DNA of 64,000 bases from Galbula dea (Eukaryota > Chordata > Aves > Piciformes > Galbulidae), in contig VWZX01012694.1 of NCBI GenBank assembly GCA_013399015.1, positions 2,722,598 to 2,786,597 of the forward strand. Reading direction: 5' to 3'. The translations under genes were made by a program, and so were the position numbers. Below are positions 33,735 to 46,370 of this stretch, piece after piece (position 1 is the stretch's first letter; each line of letters begins with the position of its first letter). The notes under the pieces were generated by a model, which saw only the letters and a program-made list of their open reading frames with translations, had not been told where the DNA came from and ran no database searches.

Positions 33735-34330
33735 CTCCCGGCGGGCAGGGTTTCTCACCCATTTTAACACCTAGGCGTCGGGCCTGCAGGCCATGCGGGA
33801 GCTAGAGGGACCCGTGGGAAGCGGGAGCCCGTGGGAAACTCTCGGAGCGCACTGCGCTCCCAGCGCGCCGCCGAGGAGCCGTGTGGGTGCAGTCCTGGGC
33901 CGGGACGCGAGGCGGCGCCCGAGGAGCGCGGCGGCAGCTGCCTCACGGCCGCGGCTGTTCCCCTACGGCTCCGGGCGGACCTGAGCCGACGTAGGGGTTC
34001 TGTTCTCCGGCCGCCACAAGCTGTCCCCTCGCCCCGTGAGTGTCGGCTGAGCCTAGAAGCCTCACCCAGAGCTGCGGGGAGGCCCAAACGGTGCAGGGGG
34101 CCGCGTTCCCTGGAGCAGGGGAGGCACCTCGGTCTGCTTCACGTTGTCGGGGACGAAACTGCCCGCTGTTCCCGGGGCACGGACACACGGCCGGTTGTGG
34201 AACCGGGGGAGCCAAACTGCCGGAAGTCGGTAGTTGAGCGAGCAGGGTCCCACGCTGGCTGTGGCCACCAGGCGGTCACTAAAACCTTTGTTAAAAGTGT
34301 TCTGAGTGGTCGCGGCTCACAGTGGCAGCA
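33735..34330. promoter_or_regulatory. Orphan CpG island between FRMD1 and KIF25 3' ends
   Basis: GC content rises abruptly and CpGs cluster: roughly thirty in 33781-34020 alone, against a handful per kilobase around it. A CCGGAAGT sequence (ETS-type site) lies at 34220-34227, and a possible splice donor GTGAGT on the plus strand at 34036. Most avian CpG islands of this kind are promoters. Yet both flanking protein genes end here rather than start. It could drive a long non-coding RNA, an unrecognised gene, or an antisense transcript of either neighbour. A 189-codon plus-strand frame (33831-34400, starting M-G-N-S) overlaps it, but has no recognisable domain and is expected by chance in GC-rich DNA. 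Confidence 0.75.
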
Positions 34331-37300
34331 CCTCTCGGGCTTGAGCGCAGCATGTCCAGTTTGCCCGAACTTCACTGGGGAGGAAGATGCTGCTGCTTAG
34401 CCTCCGGGAATCCATGGCGCAGGATGCCCTAGGTGTGAAATGTCGATATCAGTGCAAAAAAAAAAAGCCGTCCAGCAAGTCAGTTTGTGGAAGGCAAGCC
34501 TATTCAGTGCAACGTAGCCCTGGGATGGGGAATCCCAGAGGCACAAACAACTGTAGTTTCCTTCAGTGTTGTACATGGTGCACTGCTGGAGACAGGATAA
34601 GTGTAGATAAGCCTTGGATACCACTCAGTGCAGCAGTTGCTTTTGTCACTAAGCTGACTCCTCTCACGGCAAGCATCCTTTCTGCAGAACCTTGCAGGTG
34701 TTAGAGCAGAGTCACTGAGTATTTGCCCTAGCTGTCATTTTTAATATTGGAGGAGGGGAGAAGAGGAAAGGGTGAATCTGGTGCTAGCAAGGTGCCATTG
34801 GTCAGCAGGGACATGCTGAAGGAGGTGATGGGACGACAGAAAAATGAACAGGAAGGACTTTGTTGCCTGGATGATTTAACTTCTCAGATCCAAACAACAT
34901 TTTATAAAGTAAACCCAGCTCAAAGTAGTTCCCACCCCTTCTCTGCTGGCACACATTGTGTCCCTGCAGCTCGTTTCTTGGGGCCTATGGCCATGCTGCA
35001 TTTTAATGCTGCTGGTCAGTCAGATAACGGTTGCATTTGTCCTTCTGAACCCTGAATTTGGCTCTGCAGGGAGGAGATTGTAATTGTTCAAGTAAGATCC
35101 ACATAACAACCCTTGCATTGGAAGTCTGTTGTTCTACCGCAGAGATATAATGAGCAAAAGTAATATTTATCCTTTCTGGTAGACCACAGGGGCAGCTGAA
35201 TTTGGGCTATTGAAGAGCATAGCTGTGGTATTTTAAAATTCTGCTTTGTTTTTATTCCTGGAAATATGAGCATCACACTTTTATTTTAAATCTCAGAAAT
35301 ACATTTATACCAGTCTTTATTTTTCTCTCTCCAATCACGGCTGTTCTCAATATGCAATGAGATAATTGAGTATGGCATGTGCTAGAAGCCTTAACTCTGA
35401 AGCAACCACGTGGAAAATACCACTAAATACTTTAGTGGCAGCAGAACATTCGGTGTAGGAAAAAATAGTTTGTGTTAGCCACAGAAAAGCCTCAGTTTCT
35501 TTGTTATGACCAGCTGAGAAACAGCCTTAGCTATTTGATGATCGTGGCACCAGTGACTGATTCCCACAACCATGTTCCCCATCTTCTTAGAAAATGAATG
35601 TGACTCTCTCTCTAACCAAGAGAGTTCAGACTAGAAGGGTTGCATTGAGGCAACCCCTCCTTGCTGTTCTGCTGTGTACAAGCTTCAGAGTTGCTCTCCT
35701 TTCCACACTGTCTCAGACCCAAGTGCATTCAAAGCTGTTTGGCTAGTGGGATGGAGATCCCTGAGCCAAAACATGTGCTGTAGGAAGCCAGGTACTTTTC
35801 TCTATTTGATGCATAACTTGGGGGGATGAGAGCGAGGAGGCGTTTTGCCCTCTTCTGAGGCATCCATGCTTAGCCACTGCTGGAAATAAATTCTGTGGTG
35901 CAGTTTGTTGTTGTTCCTGGCAGTGATATTGAAATCTTTCTTGTCTGGCTTTTGGGCTGCTCTCCTATATTTAGGGTTAAATTGCTTGCTGTGTGGAGGA
36001 AGCCTTGGGATCTGGCCTGGCTTTTGTCTGAAGTGAGTCCATAGCTCTCTGGTTTTTGCAGGACCAATGATGCTGGCAAAGCCCATGTCCTCTCCCCTGA
36101 CAGACACAGTTACTGCTTGGATCAGGGTGGGTTTCTGCTCATATGATCTTTCTATGGCTAATGCAGAATTTTTGCTAATAGAATTTTTAGCAGGGTTTCT
36201 ATAATCCCTCTGTTATAGCTCTAGGAAGGTGCATTTTGGGGAGCTTCCTTTCTTGAGATGGTCAACAAGGACATGCCAGGTGCTGTAGCAGGTTCATTTA
36301 AGGCAGGTGAGGCACCTGGGGCTAGGTGGACAGTATTAACATTGCCAGCTTTGATTGCATTTCTTGTAGGTGTTGCAGTACACTATGTTTTCTTTTTAAA
36401 GCCCCAGTAAGGTTCAGAGCTTGTAATAAGAAAAACAAGGAACCTTTCCCAGCCCACCTGACTGAAGGGAAAATTTGGCAATAGGACTGCTTAACGGGCC
36501 TATGCCAGAAAAGCAACAAAGAGAGCCCCATGTACAGGTGTGGTTTTGAAGATCTAGACCCAAACTCATGCTTAGCAAATAGCTTGAGGCTGGGGGTGCA
36601 GATGCAGGACCTTCCTCTGGAGTGGCCATGTCCCCAGCGAGTCCTAGCCCAGCCTGGTCATCAGTGCTGGCATTCAGCTAGCCACTTCTTGCAGCAGAGG
36701 ATGAGCATCAGGGAGGTGTGGGAGCAGCTGGGTACAGTTTTACTTAACATTTGCACTGCAAATAGAGAGGGTACAAACCATTGCTTTCCAATCTGCTTCA
36801 ACACAAACCATTCCGAGATCCAAAGAAGAATTACTGCTGAACAATATAGGGCTAGTATGCTAAGGGAGAGCTCTGCAGCCATGATGCTGATTTTATGCTG
36901 TTTTCAGAATAAACAGAGCAGGGTAGGAGCCCTTAAATGTTGCCTATCCCAAGGATGGCGCCAGAGCATCAGCTGAGTTTTCAGACAATATGCACCTTCA
37001 CTGTTAACAACTTTAAAGACTCCCTAAAGCTGCTGCTCCAGACCCCTGTTGCTACCAAGCTAGTCCTGCTTCATTGATGCCATTCTGCAGGCTCAGAGTT
37101 GCCTCTCTAATGCTGGGTAGGTGCCCACAAAGCTTCAAGTACAAATTCTCTCTACATAGAGCATGCATGGATAAAACACAGAGCTCTGTGAGGTGCAGTG
37201 ACAGCAAGAACAGCAGTTTCAGTGGTGACATCTCAGGTGTGGAAGAACATGAGGTGTTCCTGGTGTCCCTAAGATGCTCTTTTCTGCCCAAGGGCAGGAG

Positions 37301-40300
37301 CCAAAAGGGATTCCTGGGGGCTCAGATGTTTAACTTGTTGCAGCTGGTAACAAGTCCAGGTGGAGGGTGCTGTAGAGGAGAGCAATTAAGGCACAGGAAA
37401 TCAGTTCTCTTCTGAGAGAAGTTCGTGAAATGAGGTCTTTGCAGATCTTCTGGGGTGTTATCAGCATGCCTTGGTGTTGTGGATCTGTGTATAAGCTGCT
37501 CAGGAAAGAAGTAAGGAGAGCCCTGCTGGGGTGGTGGGGGTTGCTTGTTTGTCAGTCTTGCTTCAATGTTTTTCACTCTGGTGGTCTTAAGTGGTTGCTG
37601 AGATGCAGCCTGGAAAACAGTTCTTCTTCCTCCCTATCTGGCATATTCTAGTGGTGAAGCTGCTGATGTTCCCTGGGACATGGTGGTGTAAGGAATAACT
37701 TGTAAGGATAGCAGGCAGCAAAGGCATGGGCAAGGGTGGCAGTAACCTGGCAGGACCTTGAGTAGTGTCCTCAAAAGAGCTGTATCACTAGGCCATAGCT
37801 TATTTTACCTCTGACTGTCCTTATTTTATCTCTTGTCTGTGGCTCATCTCTTGCCTTGGAGCCTGGGGCTTTCCTAGGAGAGCAGCTCTGCAGTTCTGGT
37901 GTCTCAGGCTGCAGAGGACCTTGGCCTAACATGTTAATTGTCCAGCAGTGTCCTCTCTCAGGGCACATGTTCTGTGGCTGCTGAGTCTGATGTGCTTGGA
38001 GCAGCCCTGTCTGGCTTTGCACCCCAGAGGCCTGGCAGCATGAGCAGCTGGGTGAAGGTAGCAGCTAAGGACGTGGTGATGGAAGATCTGTAGGGACTGA
38101 GCTGGTGGTAGTGCCAGTTGGCACTGGTGGGTAGGAGACACCAGGGAACTTTTCTGGGGGACTCTCAGACCTGCTCTGTTAAAAGCAGATGCCTAAATTG
38201 AGACTCTGGCCAGGGCCTGGCAAAATGTCAGCCCTGACAATGGGACCTCAACTCTCAGGTGCAAAGTGCCAATGAAATCTGAGCTCCTAAGGCCAGACCA
38301 GGCCAGGTTTGTTTTAATGAGTTAATGTATGAGTTCACTTTGGGAGAGATGCAGAAGAAGCAAACTTGCGAGTGAGGAGCAGCAGGAGCCCTCCCAGGGC
38401 CTGCGCAGTGACAGTGCAGGTAGCTCCCTTCTCTTCTTGCTTCTCTGACCTGTGTCCCCATGCAACTGTGCATTTCCATTATTCATCAACTCTTGTGCCT
38501 TTGGAGCTGAGCTGGTGACTTGCAGGTGGGACTGCAAAGGTTGTGTGTTTTGATGTGCCAGGATTGGTGAGACTGAGGTAGAACAGGTTAATGCAAACCT
38601 GCTCATGCTGAAACTGGAGGACTATTGCTTGCATCCTATGTCTGGAAAGGGGCTGTTGTGAGTTGCCTGCAGTCATGCACTGTTCACATCATTTTGCACA
38701 TTGTAAGTCCTCTCTCCTTGTTCATGTGGAGATGATGCTGGTGAACATGCAGGTACAGCTTCTTGTGTTCAGGTATCAGAGTCTCACCCTGCCTCTTGCG
38801 GTTGCGAACACTGTGCCAAATTTGGAAGGTAAACCAGATTCTGGTAAGGAAACAGAAATCGGGCTCAGATTTGACTATGGACATCTTTTATCTCCCTTTG
38901 AATTGGTGTCTGTACATTCTCTGCATCACAGTTGCTGGTCTGGTAGCTGATCTGGGCAGTTTCAGAGTCTTCATGAGACAAGGTAAGTAGACAGATAGAG
39001 TGCAACAGGTACCTCACTGCCAGTGTCTTCGCTGATCTAAGGGGCTTGCTACCAAGAGGTGTTTCTCTACTCTGATGGCATTAGATAGTGAACTGTAGCT
39101 AAAGATACTGCTGTAACTTACAGCTGGTACATTTCCACCGTGAATCTACAAGAGCTTTCCACAAAAAGGCATTATAAACCCTTTCTTCTGGATGGAGGCT
39201 GGGAGGGCAGCAGATGGGACACGTTTCTCAATAATACAGTATCAGTGGGGATATCCAGAGAAAAGATGCTCTTTATGGCCTGTGGAGGTAGCCTGAACAA
39301 TAGTTCTTGCACTGCCAGATACTGTGTCAAACCTCAGTTTGTAGTCTTTCTGGATTGAGCCCTGTGCCATCTCCATGAGGTGTCCCTGTTTGGATGCTGC
39401 AACACTGAATAGCCTGCTGCAAACTTTGTCCTGTCTCTGTTGAGAAGTGCTTCCCACAAGCTGCACACTGAAATAGCTTGTGAGATCTAGCTGCCTGAGC
39501 TTAGTTGCATTGTGAAGCATTAAGAGCAACAGCATGTTAAGTATCAGGTAGCCATTCTCCATGGATTCAGCCTTAGCAGCAGATCCAGCTGGGGTAGCAT
39601 GAGCTCCTTCTCTGGCTTCTTTCTAAGTAGTGTGTGGATGAGTGCATATATCCACCTGTGCTGAGCCACCTGCCCTGGGGAAGGCTTGGAAAATGGGTTG
39701 GGAGAAAAGGAGTATGGACAAGAATGTCAGCACTGCTTGGCCAAAGCACATAGGGCTGGAACTATCAGAGGCTTGTGGCTAAAGCATAAAGAAGGACTGC
39801 TTGCTAATGCATTGGCTGCCCTGCAAAATGCTTGCATTTCTGAAGCTGGTTGTCAGTTATCCTGGAGCTTGTGTTATTCCAAATGCCAGCTTAGAGCACG
39901 TAGTGGGCAAAGTCTATGTGTGTGTGCATGCTTGGAAAGAGGTGGAGGGGGCTTGTGCTGCTAACAACCCAAACATCTGAAATGAGAGAGGAAGTATCAT
40001 CTTCTGCCTCTTGGATCTTCAAAGCTTATAGTGTGGCATCCAAAGCTTTTTATAGTAGAGGTTTGGCTTTTCTGTTGTTGTTTTGTTTTTATTTTTGTTT
40101 AGGAGAGGGAAGGAACTGATTAGTAAAGTCCAGAGGAAAATGAGAGGGAAACTCACTTCTTCTGATCCTTGCCTTAAGTGAACTGCTGGGCAATGACTCA
40201 CCCCAGCCAGGATAGTAATTTCATGTAACAGAAAAAAGGCAAGAGGGAACATGTTTTAGAAGAGATACGTGCAAGCATGAAGCTGGAGGAGAAAGAAACA

Positions 40301-43300
40301 TGAAAGAACATGGGGACAATAATTCAGCTTAACTGTGGTTCCCCATGGTAATAATAAGCAGAGATGCAGCTTCAAGCCTGCAAGTCTGCATGTAAGATGT
40401 GCACATCTCTTGTTCCTGGAGTTTGATATTTATGGATATTTTCCCCCTTTGTTTCTTTCAAAGCTGATTCTTGATGTTTGTTCCTGATAGCTGGATGACT
40501 GAAATTCTCTTCTTTTGTTGTTGAATGTAGGCCCTTGTGTTTGAACTGTTACTATTGGTATCTGAATGTCTGTTCACCTGGCCATTTAAGCATTTCAGCA
40601 GGTTTTCTGAGGCTGGTCTCCAAGTCATTAGACACATGTCTTGTACTGCACAAACAAGAGGTGAATTTGGAGCATTGCATGTTGTTGTTCAAGTATTGAG
40701 TTTAGGACTGCTCCTCCAAAGGCTTTGTCTGATCACTCTAAAACTCTTGGGTATGGGGAAGAGATAATCTGAGATCTTAGGTAAAAACACAAGTGGAGGG
40801 GAGTGTTGTCATGAAGTAAGGGTGCAGACAATCACCTCTTGAAAACGCTCTCACAGCCAATGAGTTCAGAAACAGATGTGTTGTAGAGCACAGAGATGAG
40901 TTATCTGGTGGCTTCAATACTCTCTGTGCATCCTCACATGGTTCCTGCTCTGTGCCAGCACCACCAGGGAGGCCATAGGTTACACTTGGAAGGAATGGCA
41001 CCCATGTGCCTTCACAGCCACAGGCCTCAGTCCCTGGCACCACCTTATTGCATACACAAGCTAGGACCTTCTGAACAGTGCCATGCCCTATCCCTTAGCT
41101 TTGTTCTCTGTCCCTGCCCCCAGGGATATTCTGTGACTTGCTCATTTCTAAATGTCACAAAAGAAAATTTCAACGCAACTTCGAGACAGTTCAGATGCAT
41201 TGCTAACCTTAGTCAAGACTGCAGGCACCTTGTCACTTACTAAAGGTGAATTCAGATCAATGAAACCAAATCACCAGAGATACCTGCATGAATTCAAGGA
41301 GGCTCAAATTTTATCTTCAAGTTTTTTGTCTTAAAAGGAACAAATGCATTGCAAGATACAACCTAGTTGGATAAAAATAGATGTAAGAAAAAAGTCTTGT
41401 AGGCAATGTTTCCCCTCACTCACGCCCTTCAATTAGATCATCCTGTGTCCTCCTTTGTATGGTGTGTGGCTTGTGTTTTTGTCTGGTTGGGGCTATGTTT
41501 AATGTCATTGCTCAAACGCCATTGGTTTTGTGGAAGGCTGCAGTATCTTTGGCATTCCTGCACTCTGGACCTGTCAAGTCCTCTGTGAGCAGATGAAGCT
41601 GCCCCTTCCTTTGGGACTTGCAAGCCCATCAACTTACAAGTGTTTGTCCATGGCAGGAGCTGAAAGCCTTTCCCAGTAACAGCTTCATTCTACCTCTGCC
41701 TTGCATTCTGCAGAGGTTTGGAAAAGTGCTTCATAAAATGGAATTGCAGTTTAGTAACAAATTAAACATCTTTGTGAACCTTGCAATGCTAATTATGGTT
41801 TTCCTAGTCTGGCTAAAACCAAGAGCAGCCTGTCTTTGTGGTGTGGCTGCTGCCAAGGCATGAAGCCACATGTGGAAATACATAATTTTCAAACGTCAGC
41901 ATAGGTCAAGGCTTTGTTTAAGAGTGGGCTTAAACCACACCACCAGCTCTGGCTGGTTTAATTACTGCTTTTTTTTAACCCCATGCTGAGATGCAGCACT
42001 GTTCAGCAATTGTGAATCACATTTCTTTGGGCTCTGCTGATAAGGACACTTCTACGTAGTGAGAAGGATTAATGGCTTGTCTGCCGAGTGCTGTGAAGTG
42101 CAGTGTGAATCTTCAGCATGCCAGCCACATGCTTGGCATGAGGCAGTTCTTGAAACATGGTAAACTGCCCTGCACAAAGGTGTTCCCTGTGGGTGCTGAA
42201 AAAACTTTCTCACAGGGAACTGATGGGGAGCAGCTCCTGTGCCATGTGCTCTGCTCTGCCTCACAGTGTGCTGCCTTTCCCTGTATGGAAAGCTGGGTGC
42301 TGCAAATGAACCAGGCACTGCTTCACAAAGGCTGAAAGAAGGTGTGTTGGACCAGCACTGCAGAGCTTAATGCTAGAGCTGGGGAAGTATAGTAGGGAAC
42401 AATGTTGAAAAAAAGAAGTGAAAAACCTTCACAGCAGTTGTGTGTCCTCAAAAATCAGGTCCTTCAGCAATCGGTTTCCCTGGTAGTGGCAGACTGGGAG
42501 CTGGGGCTCTAAACCTTTTGCCTGGATTCCCTTGTTAGACTAGGGAGGCAGAGGTACTTGCTGAAAATGGATCTATCCTGCTAATCCCTTTCTCATGGCT
42601 GCCAGGGGAACTAACAACTGAAGTTGATACATTACATCTGTAATGATAAGTCCACAGAGAAATGTGGGCACCAATCTGTACTTTTGTGCCAAATTTTGGA
42701 CTTATACCTTGAAGGCTATAGTCTGAGTCTAGGTATGTCTAGATTTCTCCTGCTAACTTTGTGTAGGCTTATGTGTACTTGTACCTGTGGATTTTACCCT
42801 AGATGAGCACTTGCTGCTATAAGGACTTGAGGATTGATCTAGCAGGGTCCCATTTTTCCTGCTCCATCTCCAGATCTGCTGGATGTCCTACAAACAGAGC
42901 ATTCACTTGTGCAGGGAGAGACATGAGCTCAAGATCTTTACGCTTGAACTGGATCCAAATTTTCAGCTTTTTGGGAGGGTGCTTGGCCCATGGGTTAGAG
43001 GATGTGTGAGGAGGGTGCCAGGGGGTGAGAGCTGCTTGGAGTGTGGAAGCAGCTTCCACCTTTATGCAATGTGCTCAGTGTACATTGTCATGAATAGCCG
43101 ACCCTGGGCCTCTGAGGCAGCTGCTGTGCTGGTCAGACTTCATGCTGTTGCCTTTTGGTCCAGCTGACACTAGACCAGGATGCTGAATACTGACACCCTG
43201 TCGCACTTCAGTTGAGAGCTGGCTGACCTGTCACAGGGCCCAGGGTTGGAGAATGACAGCCCAGCAGTGAGAGGTTAAGGCTGACTGCCACCAAGGCATG

Positions 43301-45980
43301 CTAATCATGGATAGGAGAGAGAACCTCCCTGTGCTGATCAGCACTTCCTCTGAAACAGTGACCTGGTTGAACAGGCAGGAGGTAGAGCAGGGTTGAGAGT
43401 GCTCTTGCTTCAAAGAGAAGAAGCTTTGTGCTTTTGCACAGAGACCAGGTGAGCTCTGGATTATGCACTCGTGGGCTTCAATGAAAGGATTTTCTCCTGA
43501 TTTATACAGACTTTACTCTCATTTGCTTGTGCCCCAGACCTGCCAGACAGCAAAGCTGCATTAGCAAATAGACAACATGGGCACTCTTGAAAACAACCAC
43601 TTTTTTCCTGGTGTTTTTTGAACACTTTCAAATATGATTTTCTTTCTTTCTTCCAGTGTTGGTGTGTGTGTTTCATATTTACTGTGTCAAGATGATGAGG
43701 ACTGGTTTATTTGGATAGGTTTTGGTCACCAAAGGAAATTTTACAGTCAGCTCTGTGAGTGTCACACCTGCTTTTTCTAACATAGCTATTATTTCAAAGC
43801 ATAAAAGATCTGAATATTAAAAAAAAAGAATAATACAGTAGAGAACTGTAGGGCCTTGCACATGCTGTTTTCCTTGTTCTTCGGGACACTGGTTACTTGT
43901 CTGAAGATCCTTGCCTCTTCCTTAGCAGGTCCAAGTGAATCTTTGGGCAGAAGATAATTCAGCTTGAATGCCAGAGTAAAGCTATTTCACATTTACAACT
44001 TTCATGCTTCTTTCCTTCAGTGCATCACATCTGACACTGGGATGCCTCTATAACCCAGGAAATTCCAAACCTGAATGTTCTTAGAGCAAAATGTTATATT
44101 TGCTGCCTGGCATATCCTGTACACTTCATCCTGCAGACCAAACAGCAAGTGATATGCTACACTGACAAGGAAAACGGAAATAGGCAATGCTGTATATGCA
44201 CAATTTGGCAGAATTAATGTTAATGTAGAAACTTAAACTTTTGCTATTTGCTGATATTTAAAGAATTTTTCTCAGCTTTAACAATAAGTATTGCTGCTTT
44301 CCCCTCCACAGATTGTAAATAAGTGCCAAGTTTTGAAGAGCAGCTCCAGAAAAGAAAGCACAGTTCATAACAAGTTACATATCTATGTTAACACTTGGTT
44401 AATGCCAAAACCTTAAAAATATTTGAGGAAGTTAAAGATGCTGGTGGAACCAGGTAGCCCTCCTTGTCACTTAATGTATCTTGGTGCTGTCATCTGGGCT
44501 GCTTTAGTAGCCTAGCTGTCAGGAGACCAAGGCGAGCTTGAAGCTGTCCACTCACGGGTTTTCTTTAGCAGGCTAACATTCCTTGCTCTGACTCTTCTTC
44601 AGATTGCTTTGGTGACCATTCAGCTTCATAAGGTCCTGTGTCCAGATTCTTCTCCTACCCATCTGTTACAGCTGGAACTGGGTGAAGTTAAGGCATTTTT
44701 ACTCTCATGATGTTATTTAGGAAAACAAGTATTATTACAGCTCTCTGGTTGCAATGCTAATGTTCTGAGCACCAGAGCACTGCCTGCAACACAGCAGCTG
44801 TTACATATTGAAGGGTGAAATTCCAATAATAGTATGCTATATAATCTCTGGATAAATATTTATGCTTGTGAAGGCTAAGTTACTTGGAGTACTATAAATT
44901 CCAGCTTTTTGGGCAGGATGCTGCAATTCAAGCCTTCTTGCAGTGGCCTACCAATGACCTCTCTCCCAGTCTAGAGGTAGAGTGATTGCTGGAGAAAAAA
45001 AAATTGAGAGTGGATCTTGAGGCCTCTGCTGAGCAATACTGCAGTGCATAAAACACATCAGATGTTATTTGAACCCAGCTACTCATCTCAGAACTGAGCT
45101 GCTGATCATCTCTCACATTTCTAAAATTTCCTTGAAACTCCCAGGGCAGCTTCATTCACAAATCCTGCATGGTGATGCCTCAACACTGAGGTAAGAGGGA
45201 AAAAAAGCCTTTGAAGATGACAAGCATGATATCACAAATAGGATTTTTGGTGTTTTAATCATGTGATGGATGGGAAGTGTGTAGCTATCCTTTTCTAATG
45301 TGCACACACATCTTCAAGTTTGTGATGTAGATAACTTGCTTCAGAAACACAAATGAAACAACAGAGCAGACTACTACTAAAAAAGTTGTACAAGTTAGGT
45401 CCCATTAGGATCTCTAGTTTGGGGCCTTTCAGCACTCAGCAGAAGAAAGGAAAAACCAACCCCAAATTAGGCAAAGCTGTGGTCTTAGTGAGCTCAGCAA
45501 AGCTGGGATTTGCTCCAACCATCTAACCTGAGTGTGTTTTCAAAAAGTTGTTTAATCCCTCATTTGCTTCCTAAGCTACATTCCAGAGGATAACAGATAT
45601 AGCCTCACTACTTTTTCCCCATCTCACTAGTACCATTATTTCCTACCCAAAACCAGAGAACAGAATTCCATTCAATAGGGCTGATGGGTTCTTTTACACT
45701 CCTACCTCTTGATAGTGCATTAGGAATGACCCCCATCTATGCTAGACAGCAGAGCAAGCTATGATGATGTTTCACATTTCAATCCAACCTTGGAGAAAGC
45801 ATTTTACTTGTTGTTTTGAAGCATTGGAATGATATTTAGACTCTCTCTTCTACCGAGAAAGCAGAATGCACCCTTGGCCTTTTGGAAGCGAGCCATCGTA
45901 AATCAAGCTTAGTTCTTAGTTCATGCTTGCCCAAAGGAAACATACAGCCAAAACCATGTCTTGAAGTAGCTTTCCTTAAA
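34331..45980. other. Intergenic region without supported genes
   Basis: About 11.6 kb on the 3' side of both genes. The longest frame outside the CpG island (148 codons, plus strand, 36530-36976) is no longer than chance frames elsewhere in the window, and no domain is recognisable in it. No CR1 copy, tRNA or splice-consistent exon series was recognised. Divergent or lineage-specific non-coding transcripts cannot be excluded. Confidence 0.65.
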
Positions 45981-45988
45981 AATACCAA

Positions 45989-46212
45989 TTTATTTCTATG
46001 CCATTCTACCATAGTTGTTAGCTGTTGTCAATACTTGGTATTGTCTTTGGAGCAAGAACATTATCAACGGGTTTAGGGCTTATTAATGCCATGTTGAAGA
46101 TTGTTTATTTTATCTGGCAGTTGATATCTAAAAGAATGGCTTTATGACAACAATATACATTTCATTCTGAGGAACTCATTAATAATACTTAAATCTACAG
46201 GAGTCTTAGGTT
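45989..46212 (-). other. KIF25: KIF25 3' UTR, probable
   Basis: On the minus strand AATAAA occurs at 46217-46212 (overlapping the stop codon), 46109-46104 and 45994-45989. The latter two would give 3' UTRs of roughly 0.1-0.25 kb. The exact cleavage site cannot be fixed from sequence. Confidence 0.5.
46104..46109 (-). terminator. KIF25 candidate poly(A) signal AATAAA
   Basis: Read as AATAAA on the minus strand about 105 bases after the KIF25 stop. It is better placed for 3' processing than the copy that overlaps the stop codon. Confidence 0.5.
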
Positions 46213-46370
46213 TTATTTTGCTTTACTCAGCACTGGGAAATTTTTCTTCTTGACTTGTCCTCTTTGAACTTGCCGAGCACGAGTTCCAAATCCCAAAGAC
46301 TGCACTGATTCTGTTAAGTATTTCTGGTCAGGAGAGATGCACAGCATCACCAGCAGTTTAGCATCACCTC
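46213..46370 (-). CDS. KIF25: KIF25 last coding exon (stop TAA at 46215-46213)
   Basis: 158 bases, acceptor 'ctgcttttag' on the minus strand. It encodes GDAKLLVMLCISPDQKYLTE and then SVQSLGFGTRARQVQRGQ with a Lys-rich tail. The LxFGxRARQV motif is the end of the kinesin motor fold. There is no coiled coil after it, consistent with a C-terminal motor. Confidence 0.95.

Noticed and set aside
33831..34400. 189-codon plus-strand frame starting M-G-N-S in the CpG island
   Set aside because: Long frames arise by chance in GC-rich DNA where stop codons are rare. Opposite-strand frames of 107 and 90 codons overlap it, and no domain or conserved motif is visible.
36530..36976. 148-codon plus-strand frame in the intergenic region
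   Set aside because: Similar lengths (130-140 codons) occur by chance in introns of this window. No motif, splice context or promoter supports it.
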